A DNA stretch of 64,000 nt, taken from contig QANU01099245.1 in assembly GCA_003254905.1 (NCBI GenBank), forward strand, positions 1-64,000. Reading direction: 5' to 3'. The notes below the pieces were generated by a model, which saw only the letters and a program-made list of their open reading frames with translations, had not been told where the DNA came from and did not search any database. Positions 23,451 to 36,600 of the stretch are shown here, piece after piece. Numbering within the stretch: the first letter of the stretch is position 1; each line of letters begins with the position of its first letter. This stretch comes from Nissolia schottii (lineage: Eukaryota; Streptophyta; Magnoliopsida; Fabales; Fabaceae). The position numbers and the translations under genes were made by a program.

Positions 23451-25935
23451 AAAACTAATACTATTAAATAAGGAATGTCACAATTTTAATCAAAATAAGT
23501 TGTAGAATATTGAAAATGTATGTATTTTACCTTTTTAAAATGTAAGTTTCAATAAAATCAATAAATTACACTTATATATACCGTAATAATTTATGATACT
23601 TTTTTTTATAAATATTATAACAAAAATAATACTATTAAATAAAGAATTAATGTTGTCATTTTAATTAATAGTATAAGCATCACAATGAATATCACACAAA
23701 CATAACAGGTACATTACAATAATGTTTTGAAAAATAATGGAAAACGTACCTCAATATAAAAATATTGGATCTAAAATTTATTTTTTCTCTCAAAATTAAT
23801 ATTCACCTTCAAAAATACATGTAAATTAATGAAATGATCAAGATAATAAAATAATCACAATAACATAAACATAAACGAATGATAGTTTTATGGGGTGCCA
23901 AATTTAAGAATAGATTATATAGTAGTGGTCCTACCATGTGGGGTCATTGAAAACATGATCAATGGTCAATATTAAATGAATTTTAGTGTTGAATAATGTA
24001 AATGCAAATAAAATACATGAATAGGAGTTTGAGAACCTTACAATTATAATGTGTTGTGACTTTTCGAGAAAGCTTTGCATATTACTGGGAAAAACACGAT
24101 CAAAAACACATAACACAAGAAATCTTAATTTTTATTAATTATTCGATTTATTTTCTGGGCATGCAGCGTATAAGTTCAGATGAAATTTATGTACATTTGT
24201 ATATTAAGCCAAAGCACAAATAAATCATAAAAAGACGCATAAAAAAGTGAAAAACGTTTGGATAAGTCAAAAATAAAAATATATACGAATGAAGAAATCA
24301 CGGGCAACGTGCAACGGATTTTCCTTTTTCTTTTTTACTGAAGAGGGCCGAAGCCCAACAAAACAAAGGAGAACTAAGAAGGTGTTTTGGTCCAAACATA
24401 TTATAAAAGGTGTTTTCTCATTAATGCATGAGGTAAATATTTTATGTGCCTAATTTATTTATTTTTAATAATTTTTATAATTAAATTTATTAATTTTTGT
24501 TATTATGTTATGTTTTATATAATTATAATCAACTTTTCATTAATTAAATTATTGAAAGAATCAACTTATAAGAGGTTTGAGATTTGCAGACTATTCGAGT
24601 TTACGATACACCTTGTTGCAAATATTGTATTAAAAAATATTAATTTATCATATTAAATCATACAATTCATCAATATGTTATATTATATCATGAAATGATA
24701 ACAAAAATTAATGAATTTAGTTGGAAAGATTATTAAAAATGAATAAATTAAATACTATTAGATATTTACCACATAGAGTAGCTAAAAAAACACCTTTTGT
24801 GATATGTTTGAACAAAAAAAAAAAATAGAGACCTAAACCAAATTTCGTAAATTTATGGGAGCCTAAAACATATTTCAACATTTCAATTTTGTTATTATAT
24901 ATATTAACATAAAGTTGATCGAGTGATAAATAAGTTCGTCCATTTAAAAATATTTGGGGCAAACAGGACACTCACGTTACCCAAAACTTGATTAGTTAGT
25001 CCTATTAATAATAGAACTCGGATACAAGTCAAATTTTTAAAAAAATGATATGCATTATCTGTGCTCCTCAAGTTTTATCTGAAATATGCAGACAGGACCA
25101 AAGTTTCCGAAATCCAACATCCGGCCACTGTAGAATATTATGAAAATGTATTATTTTAGTTGAAAATTTTTAATTGACAAAGTAAAATGCCATATTTCTT
25201 TATTAATTGAAAAACGATACTCATACATAACATTCACTATAAATAAATTAATAATAGAATATTATATTTTATTTTGTGAAGTGAAAATTTTAATTGATAG
25301 GATTCTTTTCAAAAATATTACAATGAGTTTGATTTTAGTTTCTATTTCTAGAATTTTCTATTTCTTCTATAAAACTACAACAAACACATCAAAAGAACGC
25401 AAGTACAGTATAGCGCACTAGTACTGTTTCCCCCCCCCCCCCTNTATATATTACTGACCATTCACTACGTACCCCAAAAGAAAAGTAGGTTGATCATCAG
25501 TCCATCCTTGTGATGTTTGGTATGCAGTTACATACCCAAACGTTACAGAATCTAAAGCCTACGTAATAGGTTGCTAAGTGGTCGTTGTTAGTATAAAAAA
25601 TTGAATAACTTGCCTTCCTATGCATAAATAAATATAGGAGACTACCTTATGGTCCATAATTATACAATGTCACTCTCCTCAACCCACTTTTTTTGGCAAC
25701 ATTGGATTCCGTGAGACTTTGGAGTTTGGGCTTTGTACATATTCGTTTATGTGAATTGTAGGTGGTTCATGTGTGCTAGCTAGCTATGTTTGTTAATTAG
25801 TCCACATTGTATCATAATTGCTTGAATGCATGGCTTTACCTTCGGATACATGCAATTTTTATTATATAATTGTGGGTCTCCTTTAGCTCCATTCAACTTC
25901 TGAAAGCACTTGGGACTTTGAGAGGGTAATAAAAA
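23451..25935. other. Intergenic; upstream region of GDSL gene A
   Basis: AT-rich DNA without a supported gene. It contains a C run with one N at 25444. The last few hundred bases should contain the promoter of the GDSL gene, but no element can be assigned with confidence. Confidence 0.4.
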
Positions 25936-26814
25936 ATGAGTACTACTACTCTTCGGGTTTCAAGCATAGTTTGGAAGTTTGAATTTGTTTGGTTGGTGAT
26001 ATCTTTATTATTGACGGGTTCAAGTAATTCAGATTGTGATTTTGAAGGAATGTTCAATTTTGGAGATTCGAATTCTGATACTGGTGGTTTTAATGTAGCC
26101 TTTCCAGCACAGGTTAGTCCCTTTGGAATGACCTACTTCAATAAACCTGTAGGAAGGGCATCAGATGGGAGGCTCATTTTGGATTTTCTTGGTAATTGAT
26201 TAAACGATCATTTTTTTTTCTCTTTAATGCAATTATTAATTGAAAATTTGATTTTTTATCGAGTTGCTAGGGGTGAAAGCAAATCAAGTCAACATGTTAA
26301 AACTGGTCAATTCAAATCGAACCAACTTGTTTAATTTGGTTTGACTCGGGTCATTGAGTCAAAAAAAGACCATTAATGAATTGTTTCTCAATTTTTCAAA
26401 TTTTGAACACGCGAACCCATGTCCTAACTTGCGAATTCGACCACAACTCCTTTTTATTTTCTTTCTATGAATTTAAGTATTATTATGCGATTATGTCATG
26501 GGACATAGTTATGTTAATTACGGTTACTATTATCAATTTATGGATCATGCTTTAGTGATTTATCATATTTTTTTATGTTTACAAATTTTTTTAATTTTTC
26601 ATTTAAAATTTTTTGATATTGCAAAAAATATTATGTATTTATGAGTAAACTCGAAAATTGAAACGAATCAACCCAATTTATGCTCAGGGTAACTTGGTTC
26701 GGGTTTAATCCAAAAAAAAAACTGAACCAAATCAAACCAATCTAAAATGATTGGTTAAAATACATTTTCCTCTCAAAACCAAATCAAACCGACCCGGTTT
26801 CACCCACCAATGTC

Positions 26815-26861
<47 letters not shown>

Positions 26862-29800
26862 TGACTGCCACATGATATTTGGTGTTGTACAATGCAGCAC
26901 AAGGTCTTGGACTGCCATTTCTGAGCCCATATCTGCAATCCATTGGATCGGACTTCGGACATGGAGCAAACTTTGCAAGTTCAGGGTCCACCGTGCTTGC
27001 GCCCACTACTTCCTTGGACGTCGGTGGGCTTAGCCCATTTCACCTTGCCATTCAACTCAGGCAACTGCAGCAATTCAAAGCCCGAGTTGGTGAATTTCAC
27101 CAACAAAGGGGTAAATTACATTGGCTTGTATATTGTATTAGGGAAAATTGCAGTTTATCCCTTTCAATTATATGTTATCTAACTTATCTCTTATCTTTTA
27201 AACGTGCAAATCATCCCCTAACACTTCATAACATTAATGGTTGACCCTTACATAATCAAACTACCCTCAAATTACATAATAATAAAACATTAAATGGTCG
27301 ATTTGCAAGTGTTGACAATCCGTGAAATAATATGCACATAGCCTATAATTGAAGATGTAAAATGATTTTATTTTTCTTGTCTCCCATTGTATTGTGTGCT
27401 ATTTCACATTCTCACAACTAGTGCAGGAAGAAAGTTGTTGGATGGTTGCTCCTCAGGAACAAATCTACCTTCACCGGACATATTTGGAAAATCCATTTAT
27501 ACCGTCTATATTGGCCAAAATGACTTCACTTCCAAATTAGCTGCTAATGGCTTAGTTGGGTTGAGGGAGTACTTTCCTCAGATTATCTCAAAAATTGATT
27601 CCACTGTCAAGGTTAGTTTGACCATAATTTTCCTTCCTGCATGACATATATAGTCATATATTATTATTTTCACTATAAATACTGTTTTATATTTTATGTT
27701 TATGTGAACATTTTTATAGGAGATATATGCACAAGGTGGGCGAACATTTTTGGTATTCAACCTTGCTCCCATGGGATGTTACCCTGGATGCTTGGTGGAG
27801 CTTCCTCATGAGGCCTCAGATGTAGATGAGTTTGGATGCATTGTTTCTCACAACAACGCTGTAGATGATTACAACAAACTGCTGAGGGAGACATTGAGAC
27901 AAACCAGAGAAAATCTCTTAGGTGCTTCACTCATTTATGTGGACACCCACTCTGCTCTATTGGAGCTCTTCCGCCATCCCACGTCTCATGGTACAAATAC
28001 TAACATTGATCAGCTCATGTAAAAATTTATATGATGTGGTTACTTGTTGATATAGACGCTTTTGTAACACATGTATCAAGACTAACATTAGGAAGAGTAA
28101 ACACATAAACACTTGTCTCTAGTGTAGATATCAAGGGCTTGGCATAGGGTTGTGCCATGAAATACGCCCTCAGTATGTCTAAAATGAGACAAGAAAGGGA
28201 ACTATGAGAGGTTATGGATTGGAGGACTTTGGACCTCGCCCCACATCCCAAAGATGTCATGGGACCCATTCCAAGGCCTTTTGGTCAGCTATGGGAGCTT
28301 AGAGAGCAAGCAAGAAGTACGCTCTCGCAGCAGCTCTGCAGGTGACAGCAGCAAATAGCCCCCAGACAAGTCTAAGGGCGTCCCTGATACGCCCTCTGGC
28401 GACCTGCTGAGGGAGTAGTCAGCTTTGGCAGCCTTGCATACTTTAGGGACCCTTCCTAGTGGCCTAGGGGAGAGGGACAAGAAGGGAGTTTTGTTTATAC
28501 TAGATTTTTGATGAAAGGAACTTGCATTGGGCAGAGATGAGAGTGACAAGGGCAGGTTGGGCTGTAGGCACAAGGACCCAGGCAGTAGGGGCCCTTGACC
28601 TGCAGCCTTGAAAGTGACACTGTAACACCCCTGTTAACTGCCTGCTTCCATGGTAGCAAGCAATGCTCACAGGGTTGTTATGCGTTGTGCCAGGTTAACT
28701 TTTACCCTTACTTTTACCTTTGCAAACAGTTCTTATACGAAAATATGGACCAATTTGAAAATTATTCTTTTACAATATCTGCTTGTAAATTAGGGGCCGT
28801 GCGTGATTTAGAGAACGTATACAACAATCGTTATAGGCTAAAGGTAACTGAAGCAGAACGTAAAGAGTATATGTGCGTACATACATAAATACAACCAAGG
28901 TCCAATATCAGTACACATTGTCATAATAATAAATATGTACACAAAATGGATCTAAGTCCTAATACATAATACAAAACATACATTCTCCAAAACATATATA
29001 TTCATCGTGTCAGCATTGTCCCTGTGTCTTGACCTCCACCAACTGTCAGTCCAGTCCCCTCGTACACCTGCTGGATCCATAACCGAGTGGGGGTGAGAAC
29101 TCTTGGTCCTCAGTGGGGTTCCTTAGCACTAACTACGGTTCATTTACTCGGGTATCCTCCAGGCCGCTTAGGAGATCTCTAAGTGATCATACATACTAAA
29201 ACCCTACTAATTATTTTCTTGGCCTAGGATCCTGAACAGCTTTATCTATGTTACTACGTGATCAAGGAACTAGTCTTGCTTATCTAGGTTCTCGCGCTTT
29301 CTACTCCTAACCATCGTTACATAACCACATCATAAACATGTATGCTGACAGACACAACTGTTCATCACGCATATGTTGCGCGGTAAACCTTCCACCATGC
29401 TTGCTAGGCACGGGATAGTTCATCATGCACACTTTGGGCATGGTACCAATGCAAGGGGTCATCGTACCGATGAGGCACGGTATTCAATGCATGTTCTCAT
29501 CATATCTTTTCCTTCTTTCTTTTCATTTTGTTCTTCCGTGCCAGGCGTGAACTCCGTGGACCCCGGTCTTACTCATTTTGTTCTTTTCCTGTGTCCCAAT
29601 ACTCCCTCGTACACCTCAGGACCGTCGTCCCCATGGTGGTGTACGACCTGCCTTCTCTGTCTGTTTCCCGGGCAAACATGACTCCACCCCCTTCCCGGGT
29701 GGCGAGGGGCCGCCCTCTTGGCTAAGCCGGAAGCGGACCATATCATACACATATTCATCACATCATAATTCATTCATTTGTCTATCACATGTCATGCGTC

Positions 29801-32234
29801 TCATTATTCTTTTCTCTCATATGTACATTTATCTTTTCTCACCATGCTCTTGTTCCTACAGTTCGTTATCATCTTTCATTCATTGCCTTTTATTCATTAA
29901 ACAACAATCCTTTAGTGATCTATCCTCATGATGCATGATTTACCATAACCCACAATCACGTAATCACATCATTCATCAACGGTCACATCATACATCAACA
30001 ACTATAATCCTATACAATAATCTGAGCCTCTATGCTGGTTGGAACATGTAGAAAAGCTAAAAGACTCGAAAGCTTCAGATTTCATTCGAATGACTAGGGG
30101 TGCATTCGAATGAAATCTTGCGAGTTCTTTCATTCGATTGAATCCTCCTGCATTCGACTGAAATCCCTTGGGAATTCATTCGAATCCCTGGGGATTTCAT
30201 TCGAATCCTACAGTAAAATCGCCCCAGTGAGAGTAACTTCTCTGGGGGTTTTCAGTTCGTAACATTTCTTGTCCAATCAGTACACTTAGGATTTTCAAAC
30301 AGCAATATCCTCAAAATCTAACCTATGCACCTTATTCTCTATCATTTATACAAAGTAGTTTTTCAGTCAAAAGCACAAAATTACATATATATAGTCATAA
30401 TATAATCCACATAGACAGTGGGCTTAGGATTACCCACTTTCCAGGCGCGCTTGGAAGTTGTCAGAAACGACTCCCGATAGCTTTAGGATGATCCTACTAT
30501 TTTTCCTGAGTCCGATGGAGTAATCGTCGCGTGCACACTCGGACAGAGTAACAGCACAGCAGATGAAATTTTAGAAAGAAATGGCACTGAGGCTGTGGTG
30601 ATATATATAGGCTCCAGGAGCCTTTAGCTTCCTCACGAAGCTATTTGTTTCTTTTTCATTTCTTTTTCTTTTTTTTCAAAATTATCCTTTTAGCCTAATT
30701 ACCTTTTTGCCCTTACTTTAATTTTTATTTCCTTTTATATCCTACATTTTATTTTCCAGTTTTACCCTTCCTTTAATTTTTATTTTCCTTTATGTCCTTT
30801 CTTTAATTTTTTTTTTTTTTGCCTTTACTTCCCTGTTCTCAACGTGGGATTAAATTTCTAACCAAGTCAATTTATTTTGCGATCAGGTTTGATCGCGTTT
30901 TATTGTTTTTCGGTCATGTTCGGATATTCTAAAAATATTCCGAGCACGTATCCGCGATATACTAATTTCCCGGACCATAGAGGTATGTCCGGTTAAGGTA
31001 TTCGTGAATTTATTACCCGGAGGAAATTTTCACAGATACCTTAAATGTCTACCGAAATTCTGATTTTTGTCAAAATTTGGCACGGACCTCGTGGCACTCC
31101 GCGAGATCAAGAAACAATTACTTGACTGGCGTTTGGAATAAATTAATGTTCTAAATAATTTTCCCAGTCCAAATAATCGCATCTATGTGCTTTTAATTAA
31201 GCCAAAAATTGAGATTTTCGCGAAATTCTCGTAAGGAGAAAATTCGGGATGTTACAGACACAACAAGAAAAGAGTCAAAAGATGCAAGAGGGAATCCAAA
31301 GGATGAAGAAAAAGGGAGAAAACACCTGATTTAAGGAGGAAGAGAGCTGAGAACCAGATTTAAGGAGGAAGAGAGCTGAGAGATAGGAGGACGAAAAAGA
31401 GAAAGGGAGAAAGAACAAGAAAGAAAAAGAGAGAACACACACACACACCCCCATAGCCATAGTTGAAATCCAGAAAATACGCCCTCACCCGCGCTAGAGG
31501 GCGTATCAAAAACTGTTAGCTCTCAAGGTCCATAGCTCAAACCACCCACACAAGGGCTTGGATTGGGGGGTCAGGTTGTTCGCCCCTTACAATCTAACCC
31601 TCATAGACCCCATTTTTCCTTTCCTTCTATTCTTCTTCCTTCCTGAAATCTTAAAGTAACTTTACGAACCCAATCTCTCATTTCTTCACTTTCATTTTTA
31701 TGTTTTAAATTCGTTTATCAAAACGGTTTAAATCACTTATAAACTTTACTATTGATTAGATTCTCAGATAGAAATTATCAAGCTAAGACTCATCTTTTGG
31801 ATCAATAGTAAAAATTTACACACTAGCATACCATGTTTCAACCGAGAGCTTCCAATTCCATGTTATCATTATGATTTAAGAATTTATAAACTAATCATTG
31901 TCTATTCTATATGTTACGCTGAAATTAGTACACCCGTCTAATTAAGTCTAGTGTTGATTTATGGTTTCAATTTGGTTTTGATGGAACAGGGCTGAAGTAT
32001 AGCAAGAGAGTATGTTGTGGGCATGGAGGGGGTGACTACAACTTTGAACCAAAAATGTTGTGCGGTAACATGGCTGCGAGTGCGTGCGATGACCCCCACA
32101 ACTATGTGAGCTGGGACGGCATTCATTTAACTGAATCTGCAAATAAGATTGTAAGTTGGGCCATTCTCAATGGATCCCTTTTCGAACCACATTTCCCACT
32201 CCATCAACACTGTGATCTTCGTCCTATTGATTGA
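25936..32234 (+). CDS. GDSL esterase/lipase, tandem copy A with expanded intron
   Basis: Five exons: 25936-26191, 26898-27110, 27427-27611 (or from 27457), 27720-27990, 31990-32234, giving 389 or 379 residues. A hydrophobic signal peptide covers about 13-31. SGNH/GDSL blocks are present: FNFGDSNSDTGGF with nucleophile Ser45, GHGANFASSGSTVL, IGQNDFTS and SWDGIHLTE with the Asp-His pair near the C-terminus. It should be a secreted hydrolase of the plant GDSL family; the substrate is unknown. Two in-frame acceptors exist for exon 3; the later one (after CTCCTCAG) matches the neighbouring paralogue, so the 379-residue form is more likely. Intron 4 is about 4 kb because of inserted mobile DNA, yet exon 5 is intact and in frame, so the gene may still be functional. 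Confidence 0.87.
26268..26806. mobile_element. Probable hAT-type MITE in GDSL A intron 1
   Basis: The left end reads GGGGTGAAAGC and the inverted right end reads GGGTGAAACCGGGTCGGTTT, the style of common plant hAT MITEs. Inside are repeated AACCAAATCAAACC-type boxes in both orientations. No target duplication was fixed. A long (TA)n run (about 26819-26858) follows it, just upstream of exon 2. Confidence 0.5.
28028..28615. other. Left part of a possible older insertion in GDSL A intron 4
   Basis: This stretch is clearly more GC-rich than neighbouring introns and has no counterpart in the 363-bp intron 4 of GDSL copy B. It holds several ACGCCCTC motifs (near 28170 and 28394) that reappear at 31477-31506, on the other side of the LTR. 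This suggests an older insertion later split by the LTR. Type and ends are unknown. Confidence 0.4.
28621..31256. mobile_element. Probable solo LTR, 2636 bp, with 5-bp target duplication
   Basis: Begins TGTAACACCCC and ends CGGGATGTTACA, the TG...CA ends typical of plant LTRs, and is flanked on both sides by GACAC (28616-28620 and 31257-31261), the 5-bp duplication of retroviral-type integration. No gag, protease, polymerase or integrase sequence is visible inside, and no second LTR, so it is best read as a solo LTR left by recombination. The end style and length suggest a Ty3/gypsy chromovirus, perhaps Tekay-like (from memory). A TATA-like GATATATATAGG near 30600 on the plus strand would fit the plus orientation. 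A cluster of ATTCGAAT motifs lies at 30084-30206. Confidence 0.85.
31262..31600. other. Right part of the possible older insertion
   Basis: Contains a 29-bp tandem duplication (GATTTAAGGAGGAAGAGAGC starting at 31328 and 31357) and a perfect hairpin ATACGCCCTC / GAGGGCGTAT with a 10-nt loop (31477-31506). Together with 28028-28615 it seems to be foreign to the intron. Confidence 0.4.
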
Positions 32235-33967
32235 TTGATCAATGATCATGATACTACACTCACTACCTTCTTCAGGGTATTTTTTTTTTCCTTCTTATTT
32301 AGTATGAAAATTAAACTATTCCAAAATTCTCAGCAACCAAGACAAGTTGTGATAAAGTGTAATTTGAATCATGTTGCGTGTACGTGTTTATGTGTGTCAC
32401 TTCTAGAAGTTCATGATTGTGTAATGTATAAATTTTCAATATAATTATGTTGTGTGTCGGTAGTAGCAGTGTTTGTAACAAAGGTATGATTATTGTCTGA
32501 AGTTGCTGACTAATTTACCTTACTCCAATGTGAAACTAGGAAGTAGCATGCATTAATTATCATAGATTAAGATGGCTTCGCCCTAATTATCGTAATACAC
32601 CACAACGCACTAACTCTCACGTTCCCATAAGAGTGGACGTACACGCTGATCAGCCTCAAATCGTTGCTAAAAAATTGCCCTTACCCTTTTTTTTGGTTCA
32701 ATAAAGTGGCCCATACTATATTACTTGCCTCTCTATACATTCCAGATTTGGATCCTCTGAACGGGGTGTAAAGTGGTAGAGCAACTTAGAATTGGATCAA
32801 TATTGTGTTACTTATTTACAATAATATTAATTCAAAGCGGATAGCTCTTTACTTTGTCAATTTATAACCGAAGATAAATTAGATCAATAAATAAAACTGT
32901 CAAGCAGTTTTTTTTGTCAATTTATATTTACATTCACTTAAAAAAAATTCTTAATCCATATTTTTCATATGAAGTGTGTTATTTGTACAATCAAACGCGT
33001 GATACTCCATAAATGCTAAGAAACCTTGGTAAGAAAAAAACAAAATAAGGAAGAAAAATAAAAACCGAAAGAGCAAGAGATGAAGCGGTGAGTATTTTGA
33101 ATGTTTGGCCAGCAATTTTTTTTTTGGCCATTTTTAATTAATGTTTGAAATTGTGAATGTAATATAATTCATATAAAACTAATAGTTAATACTTAATAAT
33201 TAACACAATGTTAGTTGACGGTAGACAAACGTGTCCTCTTCATATATCTAGGAAGAGAAAAACCTTGTTGAGTGGGACAATCACATTTCGATTTGAATTA
33301 GTCAGTGCCACTAATAGTGAAGTTTAGATACTTTTGCAAGAAATTATTTTCTAATACATTAATTTTTTAATGTACTTAAGAAGTGAAAGTGATTGATAAA
33401 AAAGATTGGATGGAGTAGTATAAAACAATCTTCTATTATGAGAAATAAAATATAAAGGAAAAAATCAAACCAAAACCAGAGACACTATAAAAATCAAGAA
33501 AATAATTAATGATTTCTTATTATAAGAAAAAAGTATAAAATTAAAATAGAAAAAAATGCCTGATAAAAGAATCAATGTTTTCTTTATCTTCGTTGTCCTT
33601 ATCATCACCACATACATGCTAATTATGAGAAGGAACACGACCTCACAGGAAAGAAGGAAAATCTATATCCATTAAGTTAAATTGTTTATATATATATATA
33701 GAAAAGTTAATGAGCAATCCCAGGGGGAAAGTGAATAGTAGAGTCAGCATATTCAACACTCAACAGTAACGTAATCTATATAGATATGATACCATGCATG
33801 TGGCCCTTGTGCCACGTGTTAGAGATTAGCAAATATGGGTAAAATGAGTCATGATTACTATCACTTTATGAATATAAAACAAGAACAAGAGAGCTCACCA
33901 ATATGTCTTTTTCATGCCTAGCAAGTGTCCACTTCTGTTTCGCTGCACCCTTTAGCTCCCCAAAAGA
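32235..33967. other. Spacer between the tandem GDSL genes
   Basis: Holds the 3' flank of copy A and the promoter region of copy B. AT-rich, with a TA run near 33690. No further gene recognised. Confidence 0.45.
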
Positions 33968-35844
33968 ATGAATTCCATCAAATATTTCTCTGTCACTTTC
34001 GTGATGGCATTGACATGCTTGGCCGGTTTAAGTCACAGCAAATGTGAATTCGATGCAATCTTCAACTTTGGTGATTCCAATTCAGATACCGGTGGCTTCT
34101 ATGCAGCTTTTCCTGCTCAGCCTGGTCCTTTTGGAATGACCTTCTTCAAGAAACCAGTAGGCAGGGCCTCAGATGGCAGACTCATTATCGATTTTCTTGG
34201 TAATCAACAAATCTTGATTTGCATTTTTTACTTTAGCACTTTGTTTGGGAAATCTTAGGATATGTTTGGTTTATATTTCTATTTCTTGTTTTGTCATTTA
34301 TCAGTTATTTGGTATAACCTTCAAAGCTCGGGCCATTATCCGTTAATTCATTGCAATAGCTTGTATTTCATTTCCTTTCATTTGGCAGCTCAAGCTCTAG
34401 GATTGCCATTTTTGAGTCCATATCTGCAAGCAATTGGATCTGATTATAGACATGGGGCCAATTATGCAACATTGGCATCCACTGTGCTTCTTCCCAACAC
34501 TTCTGTGTTCGTCACTGGGATCAGCCCTTTCTCTCTTGCTATCCAGCTCAACCAAATGAAGCAATTTAAAACCAGAGTTAATGAAGTTGGTCAACGAGGT
34601 ACAAAAACAAATGCATATACTTCATAGTTCCCACTATACTTTTTAATATTATTTTTCCTTGCTGCTGCAGCTTACTAGCTTTCTTTGTTCCTCAGAAACC
34701 AAACTTCCTTCACCAGATATATTTGGAAAATCTCTCTACACATTTTACATTGGCCAAAATGATTTCACTTCCGACTTAGCAGCCGTTGTCACAGGTGGAG
34801 CAAAGCAGTACCTCCCTCAAGTTGTTTCACAAATAGCCGCCACCATTAAGGTACCAACACACACACACACCCCTAGAACAATTGAAATAGGACAAAGTGC
34901 GGTTAATCAATGTTTTGATCACTCAAGTTTCTGTTTTCTAGGAACTATATGATCTTGGCGGGCGGACGTTTATGGTGCTTAATCTCGCGCCGGTTGGATG
35001 CTACCCTTCATTCTTGGTGGAGTTTCCACATGCTGGTTCAGACCTTGACGAGTTTGGATGCAATTTTCCTTTGAACAATGCGGTTGTGGAATATAACAGC
35101 ATGTTGAAGGAGGCGTTGAGAGAAACCAGAGAAAGCCTTTCCGATGCTTCTGTCGTATATGTGGATACCCACACTGTTCTGCTAGAGCTTTTTCAGCATC
35201 CCACTTCTCACGGTTCCAACACTTATCTTTGCCCTTGTTTAATAATAAGAAACCATGATTACACCACCACAAGTGGCGTTTCCCAAGTTTCTTTTTTTAT
35301 CGAATTTCTGTATTTTAATAGTTTAACATATTAGATAGTGGAGTAACATAACTCAATTTCAAAAGTTAATGTGGGTGGCTCATTAATAATCTTAAAAAAA
35401 AATTCTTATTTCATATTAGATAATTGAGTGACTTAATTAAGTTTCAAAAATTAATTTAAGGAAGAGAGTATTGCCTTAAACTTTTAAAAATTATCTAAAT
35501 TTTATCTCTAAGCAACGCAATACTTAATATAACACGTGCTAATATTTATAACTTTCATTATGCGTCTTGGAGCAGGACTTCAACATGGTCCAAAAGCATG
35601 TTGTGGATATGGAGGGGGTGACTACAATTTCGATCCTAAAGTGTCCTGTGGCAATTCTAAAGAGATAAATGGGAGCACAATAACAGCAACAGCATGTGAG
35701 GACCCTTACAACTATGTGAGTTGGGATGGGATCCATGCCACCGAAGCTGCGAACAAGCTTATTACCTATGCTATTCTTGATGGATCCTATTCTGATCCCC
35801 CTTTTCCTTTTCAAAAACACTGCGATCTTCAACCTATAGGTTGA
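33968..35844 (+). CDS. GDSL esterase/lipase, tandem copy B
   Basis: Five exons: 33968-34199, 34389-34598, 34696-34850, 34942-35212, 35576-35844; GT-AG throughout, frame kept, 378 residues. Signal peptide about 1-24 (MNSIKYFSVTFVMALTCLAG). GDSL blocks: FNFGDSNSDTGGF with nucleophile Ser37, HGANYATLASTVL, IGQNDFTS and SWDGIHATE with Asp340 and His343. Exon phases are the same as in copy A and the proteins are clearly similar, so the two arose by tandem duplication. Expected to be a secreted SGNH hydrolase acting on cell-wall or lipid esters; the real substrate cannot be read from sequence. Introns are short (90-363 bp). Confidence 0.93.
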
Positions 35845-36600
35845 TCCATGAAGGAATTACATGTCACAAATGTATAATTTTTATGATGAAAATAAATAAA
35901 AATTTCTAGTCACATAAAATCTCCATCACCATATGGATTTTTGTTTTTTTTCCTTTTTCTCGAGGCAATTTATAATTCACTCGGTGGTTCTAATAATTAG
36001 CTTTTGGGATATGGTTTTCCCAAGATTCTTATCCTCGTTATAAATATGCTTTTATTGAGAGCCGGTCAACTCAACTGGAGAGGGTTATCTGCGAAAGATT
36101 CTAATCAATGAAGACGCAATTGAGTGAATCGTCATCAAGTAAAGTATCACTAGTCAAGACGTCGACTTTCGAAAGAGTGACAATGTAATTAATTTCATAC
36201 TAAGGAGGCTACCTTAGTAGAAAGGCTTTATAAGGACTTTGAATCTCCTACTCTAATAATTAACATTTAAGATATGGTTATTCTAAGGTTCTTATGCTAA
36301 TTACAACTACCATGTCTCAAAAAAAAAAACATGTCCACATATTAAACAATGCTAAATGGACCAAATCAATCCTAAAGTGTTGCAAAGTTTAATTTTGTAG
36401 TAATACTCTGTCTTGTGTATATTAAAATTTCAAATCATTCTTGGTCTCATCACACCGCAGATAAAGTCAACAGATTATAAACTTCAAGTCCAAATTATTT
36501 CCCTTTCAAACCTTGATTTCTCAATTTCTTCCTTAATTCTTTAGCTACATGTTCCCAAATTTCATCTCATGATCATACATGAAGCTGCAACAAGACAATA
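35845..36600. other. 3' flank of GDSL copy B with a diverged direct repeat
   Basis: Two related blocks of about 50 bp, containing TAATAATTA then GATATGGTT then TTCTTAT, lie at about 35989-36043 and 36257-36305 and bracket about 215 bp. This could be a small LTR-like or tandem structure; the type is unclear. Confidence 0.35.

Noticed and set aside
23005-23505. Overlapping plus-strand frames rich in Phe and Ser
   Set aside because: They are translations of the 29-bp minisatellite and not a gene.
28289-29931. Several frames of 65-117 residues in the inserted region
   Set aside because: None resembles gag, protease, polymerase or integrase, and all lie in or next to the solo LTR.
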